64,000 nt of DNA from Coccinella septempunctata (lineage: Eukaryota > Arthropoda > Insecta > Coleoptera > Coccinellidae): contig NC_058197.1 in NCBI RefSeq assembly GCF_907165205.1, positions 3,244,595 to 3,308,594 on the forward strand, written 5' to 3'. Shown here in pieces: positions 20,547-31,423 of the stretch. Position numbers and translations under genes: made by a program. The notes under the pieces are model-generated. The model worked only from the letters and a program-made list of their open reading frames with translations. It was not told the origin of the DNA and searched no databases. Numbering within the stretch: position 1 is the stretch's first letter; each line of letters begins with the position of its first letter.

Positions 20547-23500
20547 GTCTGGCCTGCCTGGCAGCTATCTGGTAGATGGCCTGCCAGGTAGCCATCGTAA
20601 CGACGTAGACGGTGCAGCCAGCCACTCCTGCTGTCCGCAGTCCCATTCCTTCTTCCTCTCTCTTTCATATCCTTCATAGGGGTGCTCTTTCTGCTCTCAT
20701 TTCTCTACCCCTCACCCAAACCGAGAAAGGGGAGCACAAACCCATGAAAATGGTGATTACGAGAAGCCTCGGAAACAAGTCGCTGCCTGGGGATCGTCAG
20801 GGCATGTCTGGAGCCGGCGCTGGACATGACAGCATGCGGGACGTCGGTGGCAGGATGTTGAGGAAGCGGGCTCCTGCTGCAAAACAAGCTACAGCTTCAA
20901 AGCAACAACAGCAACCAACGAGTCCAATTCAATTGCCGACTCGAACCGCTGAATGTGCTGCGCAGGATATTCAGCCAGTGCTCACCCAAGCAGGGTTAGT
21001 GAGAAAGCGCATGAAGTGGACAACGTCCATGAATGAAACTATTGTGCGCATATATAACTCCATCACGGGACTAGGGCAGAACACGAACAACTATAGGAAA
21101 AGGCTCCATGAGGAATTCTGCATTGCCTACCCAAATGTCAATGTCACTGAACAACGAGTGGCAGACCAGTACCGCGTAATTCTGAGAAATGAACTAGTAC
21201 CAACGGCCCGAATCGACGCAATTAAACGAGAACTTCAGCGTCCGCTAGCAATGGAGAATAACACCAACACCTCTGATGAAGTTCACATACCTGGGCAACA
21301 ACACCCAGAAGACATTGATACTGAAAGTCCTTCTTGCAAAGCAAATGAGCCTGAACACCAGGACGATAGGGAAGAGCTCCACCGACAAGTTGACTCTGAC
21401 ATGAGGAGATACTTTGCCGAACTGGAAGGAACAGATCCTCTTCATCGAGTAGCACCTCCACGACTCAATACATCCAAAAAACTGTCACTTATAATCGACA
21501 TCTTGAATAAGGACGTTTTACCTGAATACCTACAGAACGGAAGTTCATTGGAATATCTGCATCTAGTTTTTCACTGTGCAGCGCTGACGACAGCGAAAAC
21601 CATGGGGGCAAAAATTACACAAATTACACGCGCCAGCATGGCAGAAACGTCTTCAACACAAAACAGAAAGGCTAAGAAGAGACATTGGACGACTGACGGA
21701 ATACTTGAACGGGAATCGAGGAAGAAAGGTTGTGAAAGCTGCCAAAGAGATCATGGATAGAAACAGGACACACACAGAACGGGAGACGGAGAATGCTAGA
21801 GCTCACCATTGCCTCGACACTCTGAAGCAAAAATTAAGTCTGTATGCAGAACGCTTGAGGAGATATAAAAGCAATTATAGCCGGAAAAGAGACAATAATT
21901 CATTCGAAAAGTCGGAAGAATCTTTCTACCGGTCACTGACATCGTCAGATGGAGAAAATGGAAAGTTACCACCAAAGGAAGCCATTGAACAATTCTGGAC
22001 CGAACAATTATCAACAAAACCTCAGTTCAATGGAGATACCGGATGGATTGAATATGAAAAATCTGAAGCTATAAAATATGAGCCGATGCAGCATGACATT
22101 ATCACGATTGAAGAAGTAAAATCAGCTATCAGAGGACTGCACAACTGGAAAGCACCTGGGCCTGATGGATTACAGAACTTCTGGATCAAGAAACTTTGGA
22201 TCATGCATGACAAATTGACCTCCGCAATAAATGATGTCATTGAAAATCCTGAAAGAATGCCAGTATTCCTTACACATGGCACAACATACCTGTTACCTAA
22301 AGACCAAAGGAATACAGAAGACCCATCCAAGTACCGACCGATCACATGTCTTCCAACGATGTACAAATTAATCACATCGTGCATATCAAACCGAATTCAC
22401 AACCATTGCGAAAGAAATAACATCATCGCCATGCAACAGGAAGGATGCACCAAAGACAGCCGAGGGTGCAAAGAACAACTAATAATAGATTCAGTTATCT
22501 GCAATCAAGCGTTCTCCAAGCGAAGGAATCTTTACGCTGCCTACATAGACTACAAAAAAGCATTCGATTCTATACCTCACGAATGGCTCTTGACGATCTT
22601 GAAGATTTACAAGGTGGATCCCAATATTGTTAAGTTCCTGAAAAACGCCATGTCAACCTGGCGTACTAGTCTTCAAATAAAAGCAGCAGATTGCTCCATT
22701 ACAACAGGACCTATTCCAATAAGACGCGGAATTTTCCAAGGAGACTCGCTGAGCCCTCTGTGGTTCTGCACGGCTCTGAATCCCTTGTCTCATAGATTGA
22801 ATTCTACGGACTACGGATTTTCCATCAAGAGCGGCAGTAGAACTATGATGAAACTGAATCATCTCCTTTACATGGACGATTTGAAACTCTTCGCATCTAC
22901 CAAAAAACAAATGCAACTGATGCTGAAAATGGTGGAAGGACATCAAAATGAAGTTTGGACTAGAAAAATGTCGACTGCTAAACATAACGAGAGGGAAAAT
23001 AGAAGATGGTACGTTCAAACTCAAGGAAGGTGCAGAAATTGAAGCATTAAAGGAAGGAGACACATACAAGTATCTAGGCATAAAACAGGCAAGAAAAATC
23101 AATCAGACTCAGATGAAGAAAGAATTAACGGAGGAGTTTACCCGAAGATTAAGGAGGATAATGAGAACTGGTCTTAACAGCAAGAATCTGATAAAAGCGA
23201 TTAACACCTACGCTTGCTCGGCGCTGAGCTATTCATTTGGTATTATCTCTTGGACGACCACCGATTTAGCAGCTTTACAGAGAAAAATAAGGACGATGCT
23301 GACTAAACACAATAAACATCACCCCAAAAGCTCAATAGAACATACAGAGCTGCCACGACATCTTGGGGGTAGAGGAATTGTTGATTTGTCCAACCGTATG
23401 TCCCAGGAAATTGAAGGACTTCGAAACTATTTCTTGAGCAAGGCAGCTTCGTCAGAACTCCATCGAGTAGTTTGTGTTGCTGATACATCTACACCGTTAA

Positions 23501-24553
23501 AGCTACACCAGGATCACTTGGAAACCGTCGAACACTCTGCAGAAAGTAAAATGCAGAAACTGATTGGCAAACCTTTGCATGGGAGGCACCAGAATGAGGT
23601 CAACCATGATTATGTCGACATATCTGCGTCGAACTACTGGCTGACTTCCGGAAGGTTGTTTCCTGAGACAGAGGGCTTCATGCTCGCCATCCAGGATCAG
23701 GTGATTCCAACAAGAAATTACATGAGATACATCGCCAAGGATGCCTCATTGGCGGACGATAGCTGTCGTTATGGCTGTGCGACACATGAAACTATCCAGC
23801 ACATCACCGGGAGATGTCAGAAGTTCGCGGGCACGGAGTACAAAAATAGACATGATGCTGTTGCCAAGATTCTTCACCAAGAATTGGCACTAAAACACCA
23901 ACTTCTAACTTCGAAAAGGATTCCTTATTACAATTACCATCCAGATGCTGTGCTGGAAAACGAACATCACAAGCTCTACTGGGATCGCACTGTTCTCACA
24001 GACCGGAAAATAACCCACAATAGACCAGACCTCATATTGCTCAATAAGGATGAGGACACAGCACTATTCATCGACGTGGCAATTCCAAATAATAACAATC
24101 GTCTAGATAGACACACTGAAAAAATTTCAAAATATAGAGATCTCGAGGAACAAACCAGAAGACAGTGGAAGCTGACAGATATAAAGACCATCCCTATTGT
24201 CATTTCATCTACAGGCCTGATACCGAAGAAACTACTGGAGAACTTGAGAAAACTTCAGTTGGACGAAAATATTTATAAAGTCATACAGAAGGCGGTACTG
24301 CTCGGAACGGCGAGAACTGTACGCAAGTACATGGGGAATGCAGAGGAACACCGTCTGCTCCGACAGGAAGTGCGGGTGGAGCAGGAATCCAACCTACATC
24401 AGGAAGCCGAGGAGCGACCCAAACCCCACCACCACCACGAGCCCGAAAGCCTGGAAAGGGCTCCAACAGAGCTTAATCCTTTTGCTATCTCAGATATCTG
24501 AGATAAGTGAATTTTCCTCTAGAGAGGAGTGTGAAAGCCGCAAGGCTAAAGTC
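20547..24553 (+). mobile_element. Full-length Dong/R4-like LINE
   Basis: Complete ~4.0-kb element between TAA repeats on both sides. A GC-rich 5' leader (GTCTGGCCTGCCTGGCAG…) precedes the coding region and a short 3' UTR ends GCTAAAGTCAT. Reverse transcriptase plus a C-terminal CCHC/restriction-like endonuclease, with insertion into TAA repeats, are the hallmarks of Dong in the R4 clade. The coding region has two frameshifts, so this copy is probably inactive, though its decay is slight. Confidence 0.88.
20744..24501 (+). pseudogene. Dong/R4-like polyprotein with two frameshifts
   Basis: First ATG at 20744. N-terminal part: KRMKWTTSMNETIVRIYNSI and following, a helical Myb-like DNA-binding candidate. 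Frame changes once at 21705-21757. The reverse transcriptase follows with YRPITCLPTMYKLITS, YAAYIDYKKAFDSIP (motif A), RRGIFQGDSLSPLWF (motif B) and LLYMDDLKLFA (motif C). A second frame change near 22945 comes from an ~11-base deletion: the copy at 47736-50225 has GATTCTCGGAAGACATC where this one has GACATC. The end carries the CCHC knuckle and RPDLILLNKDEDTALFIDVAIP endonuclease core, stopping at 24501. Family members normally have one long ORF. Confidence 0.85.
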
Positions 24554-24768
24554 ATAATAATAATGTCTGGCCTGCCTGGCAGCTATCTGGTAGATGGCCT
24601 GCCAGGTAGCCATCGTAACGACGTAGACGGTGCAGCCAGCCACGCCTGCTGTCCGCAGTCCCATTCCTTCTTCCTCTCTCTTTCACATCCTTCATAGGGG
24701 TGCTCTTTCTGCTCTCATTTCTCTACCCCTCACCCAAACCGAGAAAGGGGAGCACAAACCCAGGAAAA
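24554..24768 (+). mobile_element. 5'-end-only Dong fragment after a TAA tract
   Basis: A second Dong leader starts head to tail after ATAATAATAAT (24554-24564) and matches 20547-20750 up to the start codon region. It breaks at about 24768 into LINE-3. Losing the 3' end is the reverse of normal LINE truncation, so a deletion must have removed the remainder of this copy together with the 3' end of LINE-3. Confidence 0.85.
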
Positions 24769-25985
24769 TTGAATGAACTTTTCAAACTGTGAAATGTAGA
24801 TAAGGAACAATATCGGTCCAAGAATCGACCCCTGTGGTACACCCCTCTGAATTTTGAGAGGAAATGATAAATTGCCATTGTAAGGAACTACTTGATAACG
24901 TTCAGCGAGATAAGAAACAAGAAGGAGAACCGAAGCATCACAAAATCTAACATGTGCCAATATTGCTGCTAACAGTTTGTGATCGAGACTGTCAAATGCC
25001 TTAGAGTAGTCTAAAAGTGCGAGAATAGTGAGTTTACCCTTATCAGTTGCCCTAATTATGTCATCGGTGATGTTCAGCAAAGCCGTGGTACAGCTGTGAT
25101 TTTTTCGAAAACCAGACTGGGTGGGAGGAATAATCTTATTAGAATTCCAATGTGACCAGAGTTGTTTGCACATGATCTTCTCTAAAATTTTGGACAATGT
25201 TGGCAAAATGCTTATAGGTCGTAAATTGTTCAAGTTCCTTGGATTAGACACCTTTGGCACAGGTAGAACAACTGCTCTTTTCCACTGGCTGGGAAAGACG
25301 GATTTTTTCAGACAATATTTCAGGATATGAGTGATATGTGGAAGTATATGAGGTACACACAAGTGGAGGGTAAGTATATTTATGCCATCATAACCAACAG
25401 CTTTACTCTTGATTGATTTGATGGATTCCAAAACTTCAATCTCATCAACAGTACGGAACCTGAATAAGCAAGAAGCAGAACAGTTATCTCGGTCAGCATA
25501 AAAAGACAATAGATCGTCATCGGGGGACAGGTCAGGAACAGAGTTAATGAAATGTTCATTAATACGGTCAACATCGGCAAGAGAAGCGCTGAGCACTTTA
25601 TTTTTTTGCTGAACAATACCCATTTTCTTCAGATGTGTCCAAGTAGTTTTGGGATTTCCGCTGTAATTAATGTACTTGCTATAATAAGCCTTTTTTTCTT
25701 TTTTGACAGCCGCAGTGATAATATTTCTCAGCTGTTTGTACATATTCCAGTCGGAAATCTCTCCCGATCTCTTAAATTTAGATAGTAACTGGTTTCTGGT
25801 CTTGATCATATCCCGCAAAGTATCGGTTAGCCAAGGTGAATAATTTTTAGAAATTTTGAATATTTTGAATGGAGCATGTAGATCTAATAGAGTTATTATA
25901 TTAGAGGTGAGAAAATCAACTTTTCCATCAACCGTTTCTATGTCGTAAATATTGTTTTTTAATGAATAAATAAATAAATAAATAA

Positions 25986-26055
<70 letters not shown>

Positions 26056-26235
26056 AAAATGAAATATTCTCATATTATAAGAGCTAAAAACTTGGTTTCT
26101 TAAAAAACGGCATGGATTCCCCATCGAGTAACATGTGACTCTGGTGACATGACATTGAATTTTCCAAGATTTCCAGCTTTCAGTATGCTTTAACGATAGA
26201 ATGGTGCAACATTCAGGAATTGTTGTCGAAGTCAT
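24730..26235 (-). CDS. Chimeric frame: U leader ORF, LFIY repeat, LINE-3 reverse transcriptase
   Basis: A single 501-codon frame. Residues 1-61 are the U-encoded ATG frame (MTSTTIPECC…); the next ~30 are (L/I)FIY repeats encoded by the tetranucleotide tract. From about 93 it is LINE-3 linker and reverse transcriptase up to GVPQGSILGPILFLIYIS. Motif A is LLDYSKAFDSLD; the catalytic YADD region is missing. The last codons come from the Dong leader. It has no complete enzyme and is most likely a chance fusion, but it remains open across three junctions. Confidence 0.5.
24769..25960 (-). mobile_element. LINE-3 fragment, truncated at both ends
   Basis: Third non-LTR family, related to LINE-1 in layout (similar linker, YSPWLTDTLRDMIKTRNQL and GFRKNHSCTTALLNITDDI). 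It ends on the 3' side just after motif B, and on the 5' side in the (TAAA)n tract of U copy 4. Only one copy is present in the window. Confidence 0.8.
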
Positions 26236-26429
26236 AATGTATTTTTAACAGCATATCCACCAAAAAATTCTTTAGTTTCGTACTTTCATCGAAAAAAATT
26301 TGTTTAAATGAAAACCTCTATTTTAGTCGAATTATGATCCAGCCTATCCTTACTATGCCCAAAATTGACAAGGTATTCCTGGATACGGAATATTCTGCTA
26401 TCGTTTTTCAAAATGGGGAATTATACGGA
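25961..26429 (-). repeat. U repeat copy 4, unit-start end
   Basis: Continues the unit interrupted at 20516: (TAAA)n tract (25964-26055), the MTSTT ATG frame and the unit start, ending at ATTATACGGAA against LINE-1 copy C. Confidence 0.85.
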
Positions 26430-26449
26430 AATTATTATTATTAAGAAAT

Positions 26450-26795
26450 GGATCACGCCTTCAACAGTAAGGCAGGTAAATAATAATCAAATTAATTCAG
26501 ATGCATAACATCCGCAGATAATGAAATCAACGAATGGGTAAATAATAATCAAATTAATTCAGATACATAACATCCGCAGATAATGAAATCAACGAATGTT
26601 GACGAATCGAGTTTTGTTGCTCTGACGAGGTCAAATAAGACCGAAACCATGGTCAGCATCTACTCTTTGTCGACGAAATGAAATTTCTGGTAATACTTCG
26701 AGCGATGGTAGTTTGTTAGTTCGATTTAGATCGTAACATTCGTTGATTTCATTATCTGCGGATGTTATGCATCTGAATTAATTTGATTATTATTA
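26450..26795. mobile_element. Foldback insertion carrying a hammerhead ribozyme
   Basis: Lies within the ATT tail of LINE-1 copy C. Two direct 62-bp repeats (26475-26536 and 26537-26598) are followed by a ~135-bp centre and an inverted copy (about 26737-26794). A ~25-30-nt single-sided sequence (from about 26448) precedes the first repeat. The tandem plus inverted arrangement, the ribozyme centre and the one-sided extra resemble Penelope-type terminal modules. No coding sequence. Confidence 0.65.
26618..26658 (+). ncRNA. Hammerhead ribozyme, minimal type I
   Basis: All conserved positions are present. Stem I is TGCT (26618-26621) with AGCA (26655-26658). Core CTGACGA is 26622-26628. Stem II is GGTC (26629-26632) and GACC (26639-26642) with loop AAATAA. 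Core GAAA is 26643-26646. Stem III is formed by A15.1-CC with GG-U16.1 around a two-base loop (26646-26653). The cleavage triplet GTC ends at 26654. Very short stem III loops are typical of hammerheads in Penelope-like and related retroelements. A self-cleaving RNA here would process tandem transcripts of the element. Confidence 0.75.
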
Positions 26796-27053
26796 TTATT
26801 ATTATTATTGAACTCTTTATTGCATTAAAACAAGTTTCATACATTTTTATAGAATTGTGCAAAAGGTGGACATATCGCCATGCAATTTCTTCCTGCCAAC
26901 CAGAAATAATCTATTAAAGAAACTTATATCTAAAAACAAGAATACCTGACCTAACTTAAATTCAGTTCAACCTGCTCCAAAATAGGGAGAAAGGGGAATC
27001 TGAGGGAGAAGGATAGACGTCGCCGAAGAAAGGGACCATATTAAACATGGGTA

Positions 27054-29495
27054 TCAAGTAAGTGTGATGGGTGAAGCACTTAAATATCTCCTGAGGAAAA
27101 ACCTAAATGAAAGGTAAGTTACCTTCCGAACGATATCCGGAGGGAGGCGATTCCAGAGCCGGGGAAACAGAACTGTGAAGCTATTCGAGCAAACATTAGT
27201 CGAGTGGAGTGGTATCCTCAAGGTCAAGTTATAGAGTGCCCTTGTCTGACGGACCCCATCTCCCAGAAGACTAAGGTATTCAGGCTCGCAGGACCTCAAC
27301 ACCTTGAACCCCAGTAAAAGAAGATGCCAAATTCGACGTTGTTTGATGGGTAGCAATCCCATCTTTTGCCTGAATTGACTTATATGATCAAATTTCCTTA
27401 AGTTGTAGACAAATCGTACACCTGCATTTTGTAACCGCTCCAGTTTCATCAGCTGTGTGTTTGTGAGACCCATATAGGCTACGTCAGCATAATCGAGTAT
27501 AGGAAGTACGAGAGAGAAGAATAATGTTTTCCTGGTTTCGAAGGGCAAGAAGTTGTTTAAAAGTCGGAGTTGATGCAAGATACAGAAGACTCTTGAACTG
27601 ATAAAAGCAATCTGATTATTCCAGGATAGAGTTTCGTCCAATAAGATACCAAGGTTTCTAACCTCATTGGAGTAGAGAACAACAACATCGTTGAGGACAA
27701 TTTTATTATTTACTTTGTCGATCAAACCCAAGTTTCGTTCAGTACCGATAATGATCGACTTAGTTTTGGTAGTATTTAGAGTCAGACCTAAGCTCTCAGC
27801 GACGACAGACAGTCGTAAGAGATTCCTGTTTAAATTTTCGATACTAGCCGAGAAATCTTCAACGGAAGTGTGGATATATATTTGTAGGTCATCTGCGAAA
27901 AGGTGAAATTTAATGTCCAAGGAATCAGTCCGTGAGGAGACGTAAATAGAGAATAAAAGAGGACCCAACACGCTCCCCTGCGGAACACCTGAAAACACAG
28001 TCACCCAATCAGAGGAGCTGCCATCTATCTCAACGGATATTTCGCGATCCTTCAGATAAGAGTAGAAGAAGGCTATGGTATGCTCAGCAAAACCCAGCAG
28101 ACGCAGCCTGGCCAAAAGTATATCGAAGTCGAGAGAGTCGAAGGCCTTACTAAAGTCTAAGAGAACTAAAACAGTGAGTAGTTTATTATCCATGGCCACG
28201 CTGATATCATCAGTTATTTTAGTAAGGGCAGTTGTCGTGCTGCGTTTTTGGCGAAACCCCGACTGGTAGCAATTATGAAGATTATTATTATTCAAATAGT
28301 TAATAATTTGGCCTTTAATGATCTTTTCAAAAATTTAAGATAGAGTAGGGAGTATGGAAATGGGTCTAAAGTCCCCTGGACTCGTGGGATTTTGGCACTT
28401 AGGTATGGGAATGATTTTAGCATATTTCCATGCACTAGGAAAAATGCCAGTTTGAATTGAAATATTGTAGATATGTGAGAGCACAGGAAGAATCTCATTC
28501 GCAATGAGCCTCAGAAGGCCCACTCCAATACCATCGGAACCAACCGACCCTGAACCAACCTCTCCCAGAGCAGACTTAACATCGTCTTCATTAATGGGCA
28601 CAAAATCGAACACACTACCTGGTGGAGAACATGAGCTTAACTTCATCAATGTATTTGTCTTAATACTTTCATTAATCCTAGTACCAGAATTCGCAAAATG
28701 CCGGGCAAGCAGAGAGGGATCAAAATTTGCACAAGGTGGGCTGTGCCTCTCGCCCACCCCAACTGAGCGCAAAGTCTGCCAGACCTTCCTTGGTGGTGCG
28801 CCATTAAGAATTCCGTGGAGATAATCTCTCTTTGCACTCCTGCACATCCGATTGCAAGTGTTCCTCGCAGTACGATAGTGTTCCCTATTTACTTCGGTAG
28901 GATTCGCGATGTAGAAGGCCTTCAACCTGTCACGACATTTCATTGCATTCTTGATCTCTTCAGTTAAACAGGGGCATGGAGAATGTCTAACCTTAATGAG
29001 TTTCAGGGGCGCTAATTCGTCGTAGATTTTTAATATTAATTCATTAAAAATAGCCACCATTGCATCCAAAGTAGGAGCTTGATAAACCGATTCCCAATCA
29101 GCAGCCCTCGCAGTTTGAACCAGCCTCGCCAGATCGACACCTCCCAAATTCCGACATTTAATAACTCGAGGCTTAGGTTTAGGGCATTTGAGTTTAAATC
29201 CAGCAAACACCAGGTCATGACGAGAAAATTTATAAGCATGCTGTTGTCCACTGGCAACCACTCTGTTAGGTATAGACGTTATAAACAAGTCGAGTAACGT
29301 ATCATAGGTAGCACTGTGATGCGTGGGCCTGTTATTCACTAGTTTTAGGTTATAGGATTCCAATATGTTCCTCATCGCCCTCGAACGGGCAGAATTCTGA
29401 ATCATGCAATTATTCATGTCCCTCATCATGATCACATCCGAATAACAAGCAAAAATTTCGTCCAATACAAACTCCAACTCACCAAAAAATAAATA
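27054..29495 (-). pseudogene. LINE-1 endonuclease end and reverse transcriptase, one stop (copy C)
   Basis: The best preserved LINE-1 frame. Endonuclease tail (GELEFVLDEIFACYSDVIMM, then RDMNN where copy B reads GDMNN; RHDLVFAGF), linker, and reverse transcriptase with motif A LLDFSKAFDSLD, motif B GVPQGSVLGPLLF and FADD. A TAA at 28335-28337 replaces Lys after PTLS and is the only stop in about 810 codons. A 12-base in-frame deletion (EPEYLSLL for EPEYLYDGLSLL) lies near 27274. The frame runs on into U sequence at the 5' end, which is not part of the protein. Confidence 0.85.
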
Positions 29496-29497
29496 AC

Positions 29498-30683
29498 TTG
29501 ATATAAGTCCGAAAGTCACACTAAAACATTTGTAAGGCCTCACTATCTCCAAAATTTAAGACGAAAATCGGAAATTATATTCACGCCCAGTACGAAAAGA
29601 AGATATTAAAAAAAAATAACCAATGCAAGTGACATTCAGTAAAGTGAAAATAAAATATCGCCAAAATAATGTCGAAATTAGACATAGTCAAACTTATGCA
29701 AGTTTTTGGCCGTCCAACTTCATTTGCTGTTTAGATTAGATATTTTATGATTTCTATGCTGATCCGGCTATCGAAAATATTCAAAATGATTTTGAAAAGG
29801 CCGTTTCATAGAAAAAAGTTCTATTTTGAGATGCTGGGGTTCGAACATAAATCGATAATTAATTGCAATATTTCCGAAAAATGCATCAACAATCAAATAT
29901 CTTATTTCAAAATACTTCAAAGTTCATGCTATACAATTCCTTGTTTTCGCAGGTAGTAATTATGACCAAATCGGTCCGTTGCGGGCGGAAACGTTGAGGG
30001 ATGGTTTATTGTATTGGTTATACTGTACCTGTGTTATTCTGTACCTGTCACCTAGTCAAAGTAACAAATATTTTACTGTATACTTCAATACGTCAATGGT
30101 TTTGAATAGGGTTTTTTTTGCTTATCAAGAAATAGTAGTCCCGTAGATCAGTTATGGCACTTTTTTGGTTTCCATGATATTGTTCTGGTTTTTTTTACAG
30201 ATAAATCCCCTTTGTATTTGTCAAGAGAAATGAGATTTCGATAATTAAGTATGAACGTTGACTTCTATTCTATCTGTCTATTATATTCGTCAATGTAAAC
30301 TGTTTTTCGTTTCAGGCTCAGGTAATTTCTTTGAAATTAATTCATTTTAATGAAACATCCTCTACACATCCATATAGCTCATGGAAAACTTCGAAAAACC
30401 GAATAAAAAAGTTACTTTCTTCCGTCATGAATTTCTTAAAATTGATTGCTGAGATTTATTAGAGAAAATAACGAAAAATTTTGGTTGCAGTAGCCTTTTT
30501 CTTGAGGTTGAAACTGGAATAATAATATTCGCGAGAGTACTGAAGCTGGCATATGGAATAATGAGAAAAAATATAAAAAATTACGGTGCGTAGCGTAGCG
30601 TTAGATCTATGACGCCATTATAACTAGTGAAACTGAAAAGAGCAAATTTTTCCAATTATCTGTAGGATATAAATAGTAGATGT
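29498..30683 (-). repeat. U repeat copy 5 (-), unit tail only
   Basis: The promoter-distal ~1.19 kb of U, starting at the unit boundary next to LINE-1 copy C and breaking at ATAAATAGTAGATG, before the subrepeats and gene. It contains the antisense 70-codon frame at 29747-29956. Confidence 0.85.
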
Positions 30684-31200
30684 GTTAAAAAATCGAGGGT
30701 GTTATGATTTTTAATTAAAGAGTAGTGGACTGTATTAGAAGATAATTGAGTTGGAGATGGTATAAAAACATTTATTAAGAATCATTCACAACCATAAAAT
30801 GAATATGTCACCTGCATGAAGCTAATACAGTAAAAAGCAACTAATATTAACAACATCTATAAACTCAGAGAGACAATATCCAATTAAAAACAAGAGATGG
30901 TCCAGAGCAGTTCAAATGAGAAGTCACTTGATGTCAGACTTAGACGTTGAGGAGTTCAATAAATTCAATATCAACACAACGGTTACACAGTGATAGGGCA
31001 ATCAATTGAAAATTGATTGCGAGAGCCTCCTTTTTCTATCAGAAAACGCGAAGGTTAGAATACTGAATTTTAAAGAGAAGACGCGAGAGTACAGAGAAAT
31101 AGGCCCGAGGTGAAACTGCAATGTCTAAGTCTGATCATCAACGAGAAATCGATACATTAAATTGAGTTGATCAATAATGTTAATGTAAGTATATAATGTC
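30684..31200. other. Unassigned region
   Basis: About 517 bases with no convincing frame. It lies between a broken U copy and a Penelope-type fragment. A TGTTA start next to the U break might mark an LTR end, but I see no second repeat to support this. Confidence 0.35.
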
Positions 31201-31322
31201 AAGAACTCGCATACTTTGGTGGAGGAGCTGAGACTGATCGAGGTACCAGATGATTATGTGCTCATATCTCTGGACGTGGTATCTTTGTTTACGAACATTC
31301 CTAAAAGTTTGGTGAAGACAGC
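31201..31322 (+). pseudogene. Penelope-like reverse transcriptase fragment
   Basis: Forty codons: LVEELRLIEVPDD followed by LISLDVVSLFTNIPKSLVK. The block (L/V)(I/V)S(L/F)DVVSLFTN(I/V)P is the motif A region of Penelope-like element reverse transcriptases. It is not typical of LINEs or LTR elements. It is truncated on both sides; LINE-4 starts immediately afterwards in a different frame context. This shows the family exists in the genome. Confidence 0.7.
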
Positions 31323-31423
31323 GTTGACACAGAGCTGTATCGGAGCATTGTGCTGCAAAGCGTCATTTCTGCCTTCTCCTTCAGAATGTCCAGTCTCTGG
31401 GTACTGCTCTCAATAAGCTGCAC

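Larger units (their letters stand above)
26430..29497 (-). mobile_element. LINE-1 copy C with foldback insertion in its tail
   Basis: LINE-1 from the (TTA)n tail (26430-26445 and 26788-26808, split by a foldback element) to the endonuclease at about 29497. It sits at the same U/U junction as copy B. It reads Tyr where copies A and B have a stop, but has its own nonsense codon, so it is a separate lineage of the same insertion. Confidence 0.85.
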
